Assembly: GCA_963575745.1 (NCBI GenBank)
Contig: CAUYUJ010018048.1
Span: 373,865-437,864, forward strand
From: Prorocentrum cordatum
Taxonomy: Eukaryota > Sar > Dinophyceae > Prorocentrales > Prorocentraceae
DNA: 64,000 nucleotides
Direction: 5' to 3'
Position numbers and translations under genes: made by a program. Each line of letters starts with the position of its first letter. Position 1 is the first letter of the stretch. Positions 1 through 11,743 of the stretch are shown here, one piece after another. A model generated the notes under the pieces. It ran no database searches and was not told where the DNA came from. It worked only from the letters and a program-made list of their open reading frames with translations.

Positions 1-600
1 GCCCAGGCGACCCCGCGGGGAACGTCCACGACCCCCCGGCCCAAAGCATTGTCCCAAGCATTGTCCCCTGCACCCTCCTCCCCCCTCCCGGGCCCTCCCT
101 CCTCCCTCCACCTCCGCGGAGGGTGCCCCCCCGCGCCCCCTGGAGGTGGAAGGGGCGCCCCGGCGCGGCCCGCACCCGCGGGCCGTTGGGAAGCGCGAGC
201 CCCTTCGGTGGCTTTCCGGACGCCCTTCGGCGTCCGCTCGGCGTTCCTCTTGGTGCCGTCTCGGCGTTTTAGTTCGGCGGTCCCTCGGCGGCCCTTCGGC
301 GGCCGTTCGGTGTCCGCTCGGCGTCCGCTCGGCGACCAGTCGGCGGCTTTCCGTCCCGCGGTTCGCTTGGCGTTTCGCTCGGCGTCCATTCGGTGCTCCT
401 GAGGGGGACCTCCGCCCTTCTCAGGGGCGACGTCAGGGGGGGATTGGCTCAGGGGGGCGGCCATCGACACCCAATCGCCCACTGATTGCCAATGGGGGCC
501 CAATAGCCGACCCCGCCCAGAAGCATGCGGATTCGTTATCGGTGGCCTATCGCCGATCTATCGGCGATTCATCGCCGACTCTAGGTCGATGTTCGTTGTC
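1..600. other. GC-rich stretch without a recognisable gene
   Basis: No open frame here resembles a known protein. Positions about 222-400 hold a degenerate short repeat built on CGCTCGGCGTCC and TTCGGCGG, which explains the open frames in several registers. At 549-568 a perfect 9-bp hairpin is visible (ATCGCCGAT, 2-base loop, ATCGGCGAT). I see nothing else. Confidence 0.5.
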
Positions 601-619
601 CTGAGCTGGTTCCCCGATC

Positions 620-785
620 TCACCACCCGCCAAACCACCCCAACCCAACCCGAAGGCCCCAATTTGCCCTCCATTTCCAGTTTGGGGGGGTCGGGGAACG
701 TCGAGAAAACACATGAAGCCCGTACCCCCCCCAACCCGAAATTCGGGTCTTCGGGTTGGGTTGGGGTGGTTTGGTAGGTAGTCAC
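620..785. repeat. short inverted-repeat (MITE-like) element
   Basis: A perfect 26-bp inverted repeat is formed by 630-655 and 749-774; the arms contain ACCACCCCAACCCAACCCG and its complement. The similarity extends imperfectly on both sides of the arms, giving a unit of about 165 bp with a short centre. This is the shape of a small non-autonomous foldback/MITE. I did not find a convincing target-site duplication. Confidence 0.55.
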
Positions 786-968
786 GATCGTTGCCCCTTG
801 CTCCTCCGGCCAGGCGGCGATGGGCGAGCTCATCGGGGTCCCCGCCGCCTCCATTACGGGGTGGCCCCCGCCGCTGCCCGCCGCCGCCGCCGCCGTGTTC
901 GTCCGCCGCTCGCTCGACTCTGGTCCTGGAGCAGGCGGGAGCAGGGATGATTGAGGATGGTCAAGGGC

Positions 969-1136
969 ACAAAAAACGCCCCTACCCTGGTTTACGAGGC
1001 GCTGTGCGCTGAAACTCCTGTGGGCTGACAGGGTAAACCCTGCGTGATGTGCCGCGTCCTGGCGGCTCTAGGCTTGGGGGTCCCCAGGAGGTTTACAGAC
1101 TACGCACTCGTAACCCAGGGTAGGGCCGTTTTTTCA
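969..1136. repeat. second short inverted-repeat (MITE-like) element
   Basis: Arms 970-998 and 1107-1135 are reverse complements at 26 of 29 positions; the core is AAAAAACG followed by CCCTACCCTGG. The centre carries a small palindrome, CAGGGTAAACCCTG, at 1029-1042. Size and form match the element at 620-785, but the arm sequence is unrelated. Confidence 0.5.
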
Positions 1137-1600
1137 CCCCTCAAGATGGAGAAGCCAGGTGTTTTTTTATTCCTTGGCAGAATTATGTCTGGGTCTCCTG
1201 GCCCTCGTCGTCACGGCTGGATCTGCCTCGAAGTTCTGCGGGGTCTTCCCCTGTGAGGTTCAGGGACTGGACCCATAGGGGAGGTCCCAAACCGCTAGCG
1301 TCACGAAACAAAGTCGCGACGACCGCTCATTATACTTGGTCCTCCGGAAACACGTCCTGGGCCAGCCAGTTTCGGGGGCCCCCAATCGGGGCGGTGACCA
1401 CACCGTGCGGTGAGTCGGTGGGGATTCGGGGTCACTGCACGGTTTTGGGACTCGAGCCCCTCTCCGAGGACGTCTCGGGCGACAGGGGCCTCCAGGGTTC
1501 CAAGACCGTGCGGTGACGGACCGTGCGGTGAGGTCTCTTGGGGTTCCGAGGTCACCGCACGGTCTGTCACCGCACCGTTTCCGGACTCCATACAATTGCA
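1137..1600. repeat. CCGTGCGGTGA repeats with a long hairpin
   Basis: The motif CCGTGCGGTGA occurs near 1403, 1506 and 1521. 1508-1531 and 1552-1575 are reverse complements at 23 of 24 positions around a 20-base loop. Related short motifs recur near 4531, 4722 and 5853. No coding potential is recognised. Confidence 0.5.
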
Positions 1601-2136
1601 AAACGGCCCAGGATCAAAAAACGGGCCCGTGGGAAGGGGGCGAGAGGTTCTGTGGCCACGTTGCGATAAATCACGATGTCAAGGGGGAGGAGAGGAAACG
1701 GTGTAGAGGGATTCCCCGAGGGCTTGAGGACTCTTCTACAATCGGCTTGTAGGGATCAGACCTGACAAACCGGGGTAAATCCAGGCAAATCCATGAACAT
1801 CCGGATAAGTTGGCGTCAATCCAGAGATCTTCATCGAACATTGGGGCAAATCGTGGGCGCTCCATCGCGAGTCGACGTACAGCAGACCGACATCGAACGG
1901 TTTGCGCTACCAGATACATGGTTGGACGATCCACGAGGAGTCAGAGACCAGCGCCGACGTCGTCACAGCACGAGCATGCCGTCCCAAGATCTCCGACGTC
2001 GTGCCTTTTTTTCACAGCGTGGCTTCCCTTCAGAGGTGTGGACCCCTTCCCCGGGACTGGTTTTTCATCCCTCGAGTCATTGTTTGACGGCCCCACTGCC
2101 CAGCGAGAGTAGGCCGAACATGGACAACAAACGCCA
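1601..2136. other. unassigned; part of a dispersed repeat
   Basis: No gene recognised. The stretch 1880-1950, with GGACGATCCACGAGGAGTCAG, is related to 58,590-58,660, with GAACGATCCCCGTGGTGTCAG; in translation both give a (L)DDPRGVR / (L)NDPRGVR motif. This suggests an old dispersed repeat or gene fragment of unknown type. Confidence 0.3.
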
Positions 2137-2166
2137 TTGTGTGTGCGTGTGTGTGTGTGTTGTGTG

Positions 2167-2200
<34 letters not shown>

Positions 2201-2243
2201 TGTCTCTGTGTGTGTGTTGTGTGTGCGCGTGTGTGTGCGCGCG

Positions 2244-2278
<35 letters not shown>

Positions 2279-2279
2279 A
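2137..2279. repeat. GT microsatellite interrupted by poly-T
   Basis: Alternating GT/GC dinucleotides flank a run of about 20 T near 2168-2187. The open frames rich in VCVC and THTH are by-products of this repeat. Confidence 0.9.
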
Positions 2280-2319
2280 TGTGTTGGCCGAGGGAGTTGG
2301 CGCGAGGGGGTTGGCCTTG

Positions 2320-2480
2320 AAATAAGGGAGAGGGGCTTCTACGCAGGCAAGGGGGCTTCTGAGAGGCCCGCCCGGCTTCCAAGAAGCCTTCTTGGAAGCC
2401 TCCAGGGCCTTCAAGAAGGCGCCCTGCTTTCTGAGAAGACCCTCTGCCATCTCAGAAGGCCGCCCCCCTCTTGCAACCCC
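2320..2480. repeat. GGCTTCT/AGAAGCC foldback repeat
   Basis: GGCTTC and its complement recur with mixed orientation. 2374-2400 is a 27-bp palindrome, imperfect only at its centre (GGCTTCCAAGAAG then CCTTCTTGGAAGCC). The same family of short motifs is found at about 59,140-59,460. Confidence 0.5.
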
Positions 2481-3280
2481 CTTGTGGGCGCCACCAGCGG
2501 GTCGGCGGCGGGCAGCGACGGCGACGGGTGGCGGCGGCGTCGTCAGCCCGCGAGGCAGCAGGCAGGGCCGGGCGGGCTGCGCCTGGAGGCCGGCCCGGGT
2601 GGGGCCGGCAGCGGTGGGGCGGGCGGGTCGGGCGGTGCCGATGCAATCGCGGGTGGTCGTTTGGGGCATCGGTTCAACGGGCCGTGGTTTTTCTCATACA
2701 GTGGAGGCTGATGGGAGAGGACACGCGGGAGGACACAAGATCTTTCCGAGCGTCACGTTGCGCAATGATCTTGGAGTGATGCATACGCAAGGCGTGCTAT
2801 GGCATTCCGCGGCGCTTGTGGTGCTACCCAGAATTAACGAATCCTTTCGTGTTGTTTTTGGATTGTTTTCGAATGTTTGACACGAGATTCCTCCTAGAGG
2901 TTTACTCGGCGGATGTGATTGACATCATTTTGCGTTTTCGCGACGGTTGGGAAGAATGCCGAGTGCCTGTGGGTTAGGGTTTGTATCAGTGGGTTCTGGT
3001 TGGTCCGCCATGCAGTGGAGGGGGTCTCCCCCGGACCCCCCACAACCTGCCCTGCCTAACCCCCACCTCAGGGTTTTTTCCAGGTGTGGCCAGCCAGCAA
3101 TTGCCACTTCGGTCTCCCCAGGGGCGCGAAGAAAATCGCGCTTCGCGCGTCGCGGCCTGGGCGGCTGGGGGGCGCGAAGGTAGTCGCGCTTCGCACGCTG
3201 AGGAGCCCTTCTCCAGGGGTGTTGGCGCGAGGCGCCAAGACAACCGCACATCACACATCGCCGGGCGTGATGCGCGAAGT
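2481..3280. other. unassigned GC-rich DNA
   Basis: No gene recognised. 3126-3260 carries repeated CGCGCTTCGCG / GGCGCGAAG motifs. Confidence 0.4.
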
Positions 3281-3480
3281 CAGGCGGCCTGGCTTTTTAT
3301 GCAGGCCTGCCTCGTCCTTCCAGTCATGCACTTGCTCCTCTCTTTCGGCCTCTGGTGCCCGTTGTCGGGCCCGAGGACTGTCGAACACGTGTCCGGGACG
3401 GAGAACTGTCCTTGGGGAAGGGGCCCGGGATGATGGGGATGCGGATTGAATAAATCATGTCGGGAGATTTCTGGGTATGG
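3281..3480. repeat. dispersed repeat (TTTCGGCCTC family), copy 1
   Basis: This stretch is weakly but clearly collinear with 5490-5660. Both run TTTCGGCCTC, then CCCG(T/C)TGTCGGG, then an AGAACT...GGAAGGGG block, ending in an A-rich GATTGAATAAATCAT or GACTGAAAAAAGCATAA tail. Function unknown. Confidence 0.4.
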
Positions 3481-3589
3481 GAGGCCCGCGGTGGTGGCAG
3501 CGTCGGAGTCCCCCCGCGGAGCACGGGGCGTCCCGAAGACGGGCGTCCCGAAGATGGGCGCCTTGTGCCTCCCCGCGGGCTCCTCCTTG

Positions 3590-3700
3590 TCCTCCTCCTC
3601 CTCCTCCTCCTCCTCCTCCTCTTCCTCCTTCTTTTTAACGTTGCGCAAACTCAAGGCTCCTCCTCCTCCTCCTGCTCCTCCTCCTCCTTCGTGTACCCCC
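3590..3700. repeat. CTC trinucleotide array
   Basis: CTC/TCC runs at 3594-3632 and 3658-3692. Open frames coding poly-Ser, poly-Leu and poly-Glu here are repeat translations. Confidence 0.9.
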
Positions 3701-3884
3701 CCCCCGGGCCTCCCGGCCTCCTCGTGGCCGGCCCCCCCTCAGGCCACCAAAGCTGTGCTCCTGCAGCGATCGAGGCGCTGGGCCGACTCCTTGGGCCCAG
3801 GGGTCGGCGTGTACGCCCTCGCCTGGCCGAGGGCAGGATGGGGCATGCACCGATCATGAGCCCGGGATCGGCCCGGCTAGGAAC

Positions 3885-4400
3885 GTCCTCTACGATCCGA
3901 TCGATCCGATTCGATGTCGGTTTCGGCCAGCTCGACCCCATTGGATTCCGATGCCTGGTCGATCCGATGCTGCGCGCCCAGGCGCGACCGATCCGCTGGG
4001 AGCTCAACTCCGTGCGGATGCGGCCCAAGTCGGTGTACGGCCCGGTTTCCCGATCCGATGCTGACCGATGCTGCGGTGCAGGCGTGTCGTTGGCTTCCCC
4101 CATCTCCTGCCCTGCCCTGCCCGCGGTGGGGCTTGGGGTCTCCCCCTCCTGGCCTCCTGTCCTCCTAGCCTCCTCCTCCTGCTCCTCCTGGCCCCTTTCC
4201 GATCGGGCACCGGGACGGGCGGCGGCGACGTTGACGACGACGACGCCGACGGCGACGAAGCTGGCGCTGGCGACGACGACGCCGACGACGACGCTGACGC
4301 TGACGACGACGACGACGGAGAGGGACGACGCTGGACAGCAACGACGCCCACCGGCGCTGACGCCAGCGCTGACGCCGACGACGACGTGGCCGATCCGATC
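3885..4400. repeat. GATCCGAT-rich block followed by a GAC array
   Basis: 3895-4080 contains many GATCCGAT/TCCGATCC motifs, and 4219-4390 a degenerate GAC/GCC trinucleotide array. The same pairing (GATCCGAT-rich block plus GAC array) is present at 44,885-45,265, so this is a composite dispersed repeat. Confidence 0.55.
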
Positions 4401-6002
4401 CGGACTGGTCCGATCCGATCCGCCAGCTCGCCAGGCCCTCCGCCTCGAGCGGGACCAGGCGCGCCCGGCGCACGCCGCGCCAGCCCGGCCGGGGACGGTC
4501 GGCGGTCGGCGAGCGGAGGTCCCAAGATGGCGCGGTGAGTGCACCGTTCGGCCCCGAATCGCCGAAGCCCTAAATCTGGATCGGAGTCGTCTGCCGTATC
4601 TTTCTTTTCCTTTGGGTGGCGGCAGTTCCGGTCAGTGGAATGGGTCGGGGGGGCGTCCCCCAGTACACGTCACTGGATCGTGTCCCACTGAACCCAGTCT
4701 TGGCAAGGCCCGGCCAAGACGCCGCGGTGAGTGCACCGTTTGGCAGCTCTGACGTCCTCTTGTTGCTGCGACAAACAGCAATTAGACACGTAGGCAAGCA
4801 AGCCAGATTCGCAGGCGATTGTTTTTCCCCCAGCCCTGAGTTCCGCCCGAGGAGTTTGGCCGCTCAGAAAAGGGGGGAACCCTGGGGTACACCGGGTACA
4901 TCCCAGGGGGGCTATTCGGATGCACCTCTATCGAGGATGGACGCTCCCCATCGTACATCCCAGGGTTGGGTCCCACATTTCTGGTCCAGTCGAAAGCCCC
5001 ACGAAGCCTTGGATGGCTGTTGCAGATGGCCAAGCCTCCTGAAGGACGCGTGGGCTGGTTGGGAACGACAATCGTGGTTCCTGCCAAGTTGCGCCGTGGG
5101 AGTGTCATCGCAGCCAGCCCATATGGCATGGTCGGCGTCACCGCGGGTTTGAACAAATCACGGTGTAAGTTTGTGCCTCATTTTCGGCCTGCGGTGGCCC
5201 TCAGCGGGCCCTGGGTTCGTCAGCACTCCACCGATGATGAATGACATACTGGTCCCGCGGAAGGGGATCAGAACTCTGGGGAGCGACGTTGTGACATCCC
5301 ATTCCCAGACCTCCGACGACATTCTGGGTGGGTACCCCTCCGACCGGGGTCAACCTCGCCTCGTCGTCGCGCCGCGACTGGGGTCGGCGCGCCTTTGGCG
5401 CGCGGTGGCTGCCCGCGACGGGGGTCGACGTGGGGCTGTCGGCGGGGGCGACGCCCCCCCGACGCTTATTAAGAGACTCGGAGTATGCTTTTCTCAATCG
5501 CGGCGTACGCTCTCCCTTCATTTCGGCCTCCAGGCCCGCTGTCGGGACGCAGAACTTCCTCTGTGGAAGGGGTCGGGAGTTCAGGGGCCGCGGACTGAAA
5601 AAAGCATAATTATCGGAGCATGTCTGGCTTCGGCAGGGTGCACTTGACTGCGACTCGTTGTCGGTTCCAGCCTGCTCGCTCAGATTCGGTTCCGGTTTGT
5701 CATGTCCAGCGGCCAAGTGCGGCCCGACGTTTGCGCTTGGCGCTGTTGTACGCACATTCTCGTTCGACCGGATCTCCCGCTTCGAGGCCGACAGGATTTG
5801 CCGTTCGGATTTGGGTCTCGGGCGACTGGGGGCCTCGAAGATCCCCAAAGCCGTGCGGTGGTGGGCCAGGCGATGATGTTTTCGGGGTTCTCGAGGTCAT
5901 CTTACTGGCTGTCGTCACACCTTTTTGGGAGACTCCAAGAGAGAACCGAATTCCTCCACACTTGGGACATGACGCCCCTCAGATTTCATGCACTCCTCTT
6001 TT
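4401..6002. other. unassigned region with short direct repeats
   Basis: No gene recognised. AAGA(T/C)G(G/C)CGCGGTGAGTGCACCG occurs at about 4525 and 4716. GTACATCCCAGGG occurs twice, near 4898 and 4962. Positions 5490-5660 form the second copy of the TTTCGGCCTC dispersed repeat. The ORFs present have no recognisable domain. Confidence 0.4.
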
Positions 6003-7405
6003 TCCCAACACTCCTTTGTTGGGCATTCGTTTTGAATAGAGCACTGCGGTCGCGTCCTTCTCCCGCCTCCCTCTTGTCTCCTCTAGCCTTGAGCGTATTT
6101 CTCGTGTGCGCATCTTGCCTGCTGTACCGCGGGGTGTACTGCGATCTGCGAAACTGTCGCCACTTTCGAGGGCTGCTGGTGGGTCCAGCGGAGTGAGGCA
6201 CCGCGCAGATCTGAGCGGTAGCTCGCCGTCCCTGGTGGGCTGCGATCTGCGAAAGTGTTGCCACCTTCGAGGAATGCTGGTGGGTCCAGCGGAGTGAGGC
6301 ACCGCGCAGATCTGAGCGGTAGCTCGCTGTCCCTAGGGGGCTGCGATCTGCGAAATTGTCGCCACTTTCGAGGTCTGCTGGTGGTCCAGCGGAGTGAGGC
6401 ACCGCGCAGATCTGAGCGGTAGCTCGCCGTCCCTGGGGGGGGCTTCGATTTGCGGAACTATCGCCACCTTCGAGGGTTGCTGGTGGGTCCAGCGGAGTGA
6501 GGCACCGCGCAGATCTGAGCGGTAGCTCGCTGTCCCTGGGGGGCTGCGACCTGCGAAATTGTCGCTGCTTTCGAGGGCTGCTGGTGGGTCAGCGGAGTGA
6601 GGCACCGCGCAGATCTGAGCGGTAGCTCGCCGTCCCTGTTGGGCTGCGACATGCGAAACTGTCGCCACTTTCGAGGGCTGCTGGTGGGTCCAGCGGAGTG
6701 AGGCACCGCGCAGCTCTGAGCGGTAGCTCGCCGTCCCTGGGGGGCTGCGATCTCCGAAAGTGTTGCCACCTTCGAGGGCTGCTGGTGGGTCCAGCGGAGT
6801 GAGGCACCGCGCAGATCTGAGCGGTAGCTCGCTGTCCCAAGGGGGCTGCGATCTGCGAAATTGTCACCACTTTCGAGGTCTGCTGGTGGTCCAGCGGAGT
6901 GAGGCACCGCGCAGATCTGAGCGGTAGCTCGCCGTCCCTGGGGGGGGCTTCGATTTGCGGAACTATCGCCACTTTCGAGGGTTGCTGGTGGGTCCAGCGG
7001 AGTGAGGCACCGCGCAGATCTGAGCGGTAGCTCGCTGTCCCTGGGGGGCTGCGACCTGCGAAATTGTCGCTGCTTTCGAGGGCTGCTGGTGGGTCCAGCG
7101 GAGTAAGGCACCGCGCAGATTTGAGCGGTAGCTCGCTGTCCCTGGGGGGCTGCGACTTGCGAAATTGTCGCTGTTTTCGAGGGCTGCTGGTGGGTCCAGC
7201 GGAGTGAGGCACCGCGCAGATCTGAGCGGTAGCTCACCGTCCCTAGGGGGTTGCGATGGGACCTCGCAGTCCTTGGGGGGTTGCGAGCCCCACGAATGCC
7301 TCTCGCAGAAGTATGTGCGCTCATGTCACGTCATCACCTCATGACGTCTCCTAAGCTACTCATGCCCCGCATTGTGCAGGGGTTGGGTACGTCGCCAGGG
7401 TAATT
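6003..7405. repeat. satellite module 1: leader, ~11 units of 101 bp, trailer
   Basis: The module begins with a leader (6003 to about 6130): a TCCCAAC hairpin, TTCGTTTTGAATAGAGCACTGC, a pyrimidine-rich tract and GCATCTTGCCTG. It continues as about 11 tandem 101-bp units whose core is GCGATCTGCGAAA then CGCCACTTTCGAGGGCTGCTGG. It ends in a trailer (7283-7405) finishing TACGTCGCCAGGGTAATT. Unit spacing of 101 is seen from 6141, 6242 and 6343 onward. Long minus-strand ORFs across it arise because the unit lacks stop codons on that strand. Module 2 starts at the next base. Confidence 0.85.
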
Positions 7406-9393
<1,988 letters not shown>

Positions 9394-9878
9394 GTTTTCA
9401 ACACGCTCCCTAGTCCCCCCAGGGACCGTGATGCGCTAGATCCTTCCTCTCAGGATTCAGCTCCTGGGAGGTTAGATTCGGCATCGGCGCTTGTATACCC
9501 GTGGCCGAAAAGCAAGGCTAATCCGGCATAACCCTATTTCTTTCCGCATAGTTCCGCTGAATCTGGTTTAGCGTGGCTCAATCTAGCTCAATCTGTCTTG
9601 GTGGCCATGAGCGTTCTTACGGAGACTTCTCAGAAGTGGCCTCCTGAGCCGCTCCCCAGTCCCCTTCATCGGCGCACTGATCTCCCTGCGCCCCGTACGC
9701 ACCGCCGGGAGGACGATCACTGCAGAATGCAGCGAAGACGCTGGAAGAAAGACCGGCTTGTGTCTTCGACCCGTTCCTGAGGTTGATGTCGTGGGATCCG
9801 TCTGTGGCCATAGGACCGCTGTGGCCAGAAGAGCCCTCATCGTTCCTTGTTCTGTGTTAGTTTTCATTATGTTAGCAC
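9394..9878. other. unassigned
   Basis: No gene, array or element recognised. 9560-9600 contains three short TCAATCT-type repeats only. Confidence 0.4.
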
Positions 9879-10110
9879 ATTCTGGGAGGGGGCCTTCTAT
9901 GTGCCTAGGGGGAGGGGGTGCAAAATTAGGGGGACGAATAATATCATAAACGTAAAAACTCGGAGGTCCGCGCGGATTTCTCGGATCCGCGCTGGGGCCA
10001 CCCTGGCGGCGCCTCCGGCGCCGCCCCTGGCGCACTATGTTTATGTCATTCCCCATCTCCCTAATTTCGCACCCCCTCCCCCAGGCACATGGGGGGCCCC
10101 CTCCCAGAAT
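9879..10110. mobile_element. foldback (MITE-like) element with ~75-bp arms
   Basis: 9879-9954 and 10,036-10,110 are long imperfect reverse complements. From the outside in, both arms read ATTCTGGGAGGGGGCC, then ATGTGCCT, then a G-rich run, then AAATTAGG, ending in CATAAAC. The 80-bp centre is GC-rich with its own small palindromes. Such long arms with no coding content suggest a non-autonomous foldback transposon. No clear target-site duplication was found. Confidence 0.6.
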
Positions 10111-10964
10111 CCCGCCCACCCAGAGGTGTGCAGGTGTGCTTGGGACGTGCTTTCGGGATTTGAGCTCTTGCGGGGATTGGGCGCTTCCGGGCCGCCCTCG
10201 CGGGAGCTCTTCTGGGCCCCCTCAGGGGTGCTGCCGGGACAGGGGGAGGGGGGGATTCAACGGGGGACAGTTTCGTCGGGATGACAAGACCGCGGCGCCC
10301 CCCCCCCCCCGCAAGATCCAGTGCCAAGAAGAGTGCAGGGAGCGCGCGCGCGGGGCGCTCCCTCGCCGACCGCCCGTGCCGCCCCCGTCCGTCTTTCGGC
10401 ACCATCCGGGGGGGGGGGCCAGAGGAGGGTCGGTGGGCCATCGGAGGCTCCGGCTTGCTGGAAGGCTCCTGCACTTTTCTGAATGTTGTCGTCGTCCATG
10501 ATCACGGAGGTCCTTGTTTCGGGCCCCAGTCCCTCACGGATCGGTCCAACTCGAAACCATGCAGCAGAATGATGGTGTCCAGGGACCAGGGCTTTGGCCG
10601 ACCGAGTTGTTTTGTGTTGCTACGATGATGCATGTTTTTCGTGACGTCGGATCTAATGGCACCCCTGGATGTCGTGTTCGTCCAGGGAGGGCCAAGGGCC
10701 AAGGAGGGAGGTTGGGAGGAAAGGCTGGGTTGGGGCCTTGGAGGAGCGAACCCGGGAGGGAGGGAGGTGTGGGCCTCCATGTTTTTGGATTGTGTTGGCC
10801 CTTGGAGGGGTCCAGAACCAATCATCAGCGAGAGGATGAAGCCGATAGGCCCAGGGAAAGGGTCGCGACTTCGGCGATGTTGTACCCAGGAAACAGCTAG
10901 CGTCGAAGGTCTGAGCGAGGATATACGGCAGCGTGTAGCGTGTAGCCTCACTCTGACGCTCAGC
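10111..10964. other. unassigned; flank of the Copia element
   Basis: Includes C- and G-runs (10,300-10,420). No protein family recognised in the short ORFs of either strand. Confidence 0.4.
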
Positions 10965-11717
10965 TGTTGAGGAACATCGATCTCGGACGCCTTTCGCACG
11001 CGCGCGTTGCAGATATACATATTGAGTACACCAGAGGATTTGTGAATCACCGCATTGGCGCGTTCGGCGGCCATCCCCGTTTGGTGAGCGCCCCAACATG
11101 TCGAAAAAAAGTATGGCCTTTTTTTCCGGGGGTGCTGGATGCGGTCAGCATGCATCGGTCGGTCCCCAAGCGTTGCGTTTTAGCTTCGCTTGATAACTGC
11201 CCGAATGTCCGCCCCGGCCCGTATGTCGAACTTTTCATCTTGGGTCGGCCCCAAAGGGGCTGTCCTGCGAACGTGCCCGAAATATTTTCGGGCCGGGGGG
11301 GCGCGATTTTGAGATTTCAAAATCCCAGGGGGCTTAGCGGCAACGTCGCCCCAAGGGATGGGTTACGACGAATTTCCAATATAGGTTAACACTCCCACTA
11401 AGTGGGATAGCAGCTTCACGCCAATTTTCGCCGTGACGCTGCACCTTGGCTCAAGATACGATGCTGGAAACATTGATCGGGTGAGATCGGAGTCTCAGCG
11501 GCAACGCCGACTCCTAACTCGCCTCTCTATCAGCGTCACCACTCTTCTCTCACTCCGGCTTCAGATCCCCATTGACCCTAACCTGATACACACATTACCC
11601 ATACCACCTGCTCTGATAGTCCATCTCCTCGAGCTCTTATCCCAGGGTGCAGACGAAGCGGAACTACTGGCACACTTTAAGGCCGCGGGTGGACGGGTCT
11701 GATTAGACCCCAAACCA
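10965..11717 (+). repeat. 5' LTR of the Copia element
   Basis: It starts TGTTGAGGAAC and ends CCAAACCA. It aligns along its whole length with 18,677-19,419; shared blocks include CCTTTCGCACGCGCGCGTTGCA, seen here only in part (CTTTCGCACGCGCGCG), and GAGCTCTTATCCCAGGG. Compared with the 3' copy it is AT-shifted, with many CG to CA/TG changes. A palindrome, TCCCACT-A-AGTGGGA, at 11,393-11,407 is kept in both LTRs. Confidence 0.8.
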
Positions 11718-11731
11718 CAGGTTATCAGCCG
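11718..11731 (+). promoter_or_regulatory. putative primer-binding site
   Basis: GGTTATCAG at 11,720-11,728 directly follows the 5' LTR. It resembles the TGGTATCAG initiator-Met tRNA primer site used by many Copia elements, with one extra T. Position and sequence fit, but the match is imperfect. Confidence 0.5.
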
Positions 11732-11743
11732 AATTTTGAGGAG

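Noticed and set aside
6003-6030. Helitron 3' terminus
   Set aside because: A hairpin is present near one end of the satellite module, but neither strand shows a CTRR end after it, and no Rep/helicase sequence is seen.
11445-11456. TTGGCTCAAG, matching the 3' end of the dinoflagellate spliced leader
   Set aside because: It lies inside the Copia 5' LTR, the homologous position in the 3' LTR reads CTGGCACAGG, and the upstream CCGTAGCCATT part is absent. Coincidence is the simplest reading.
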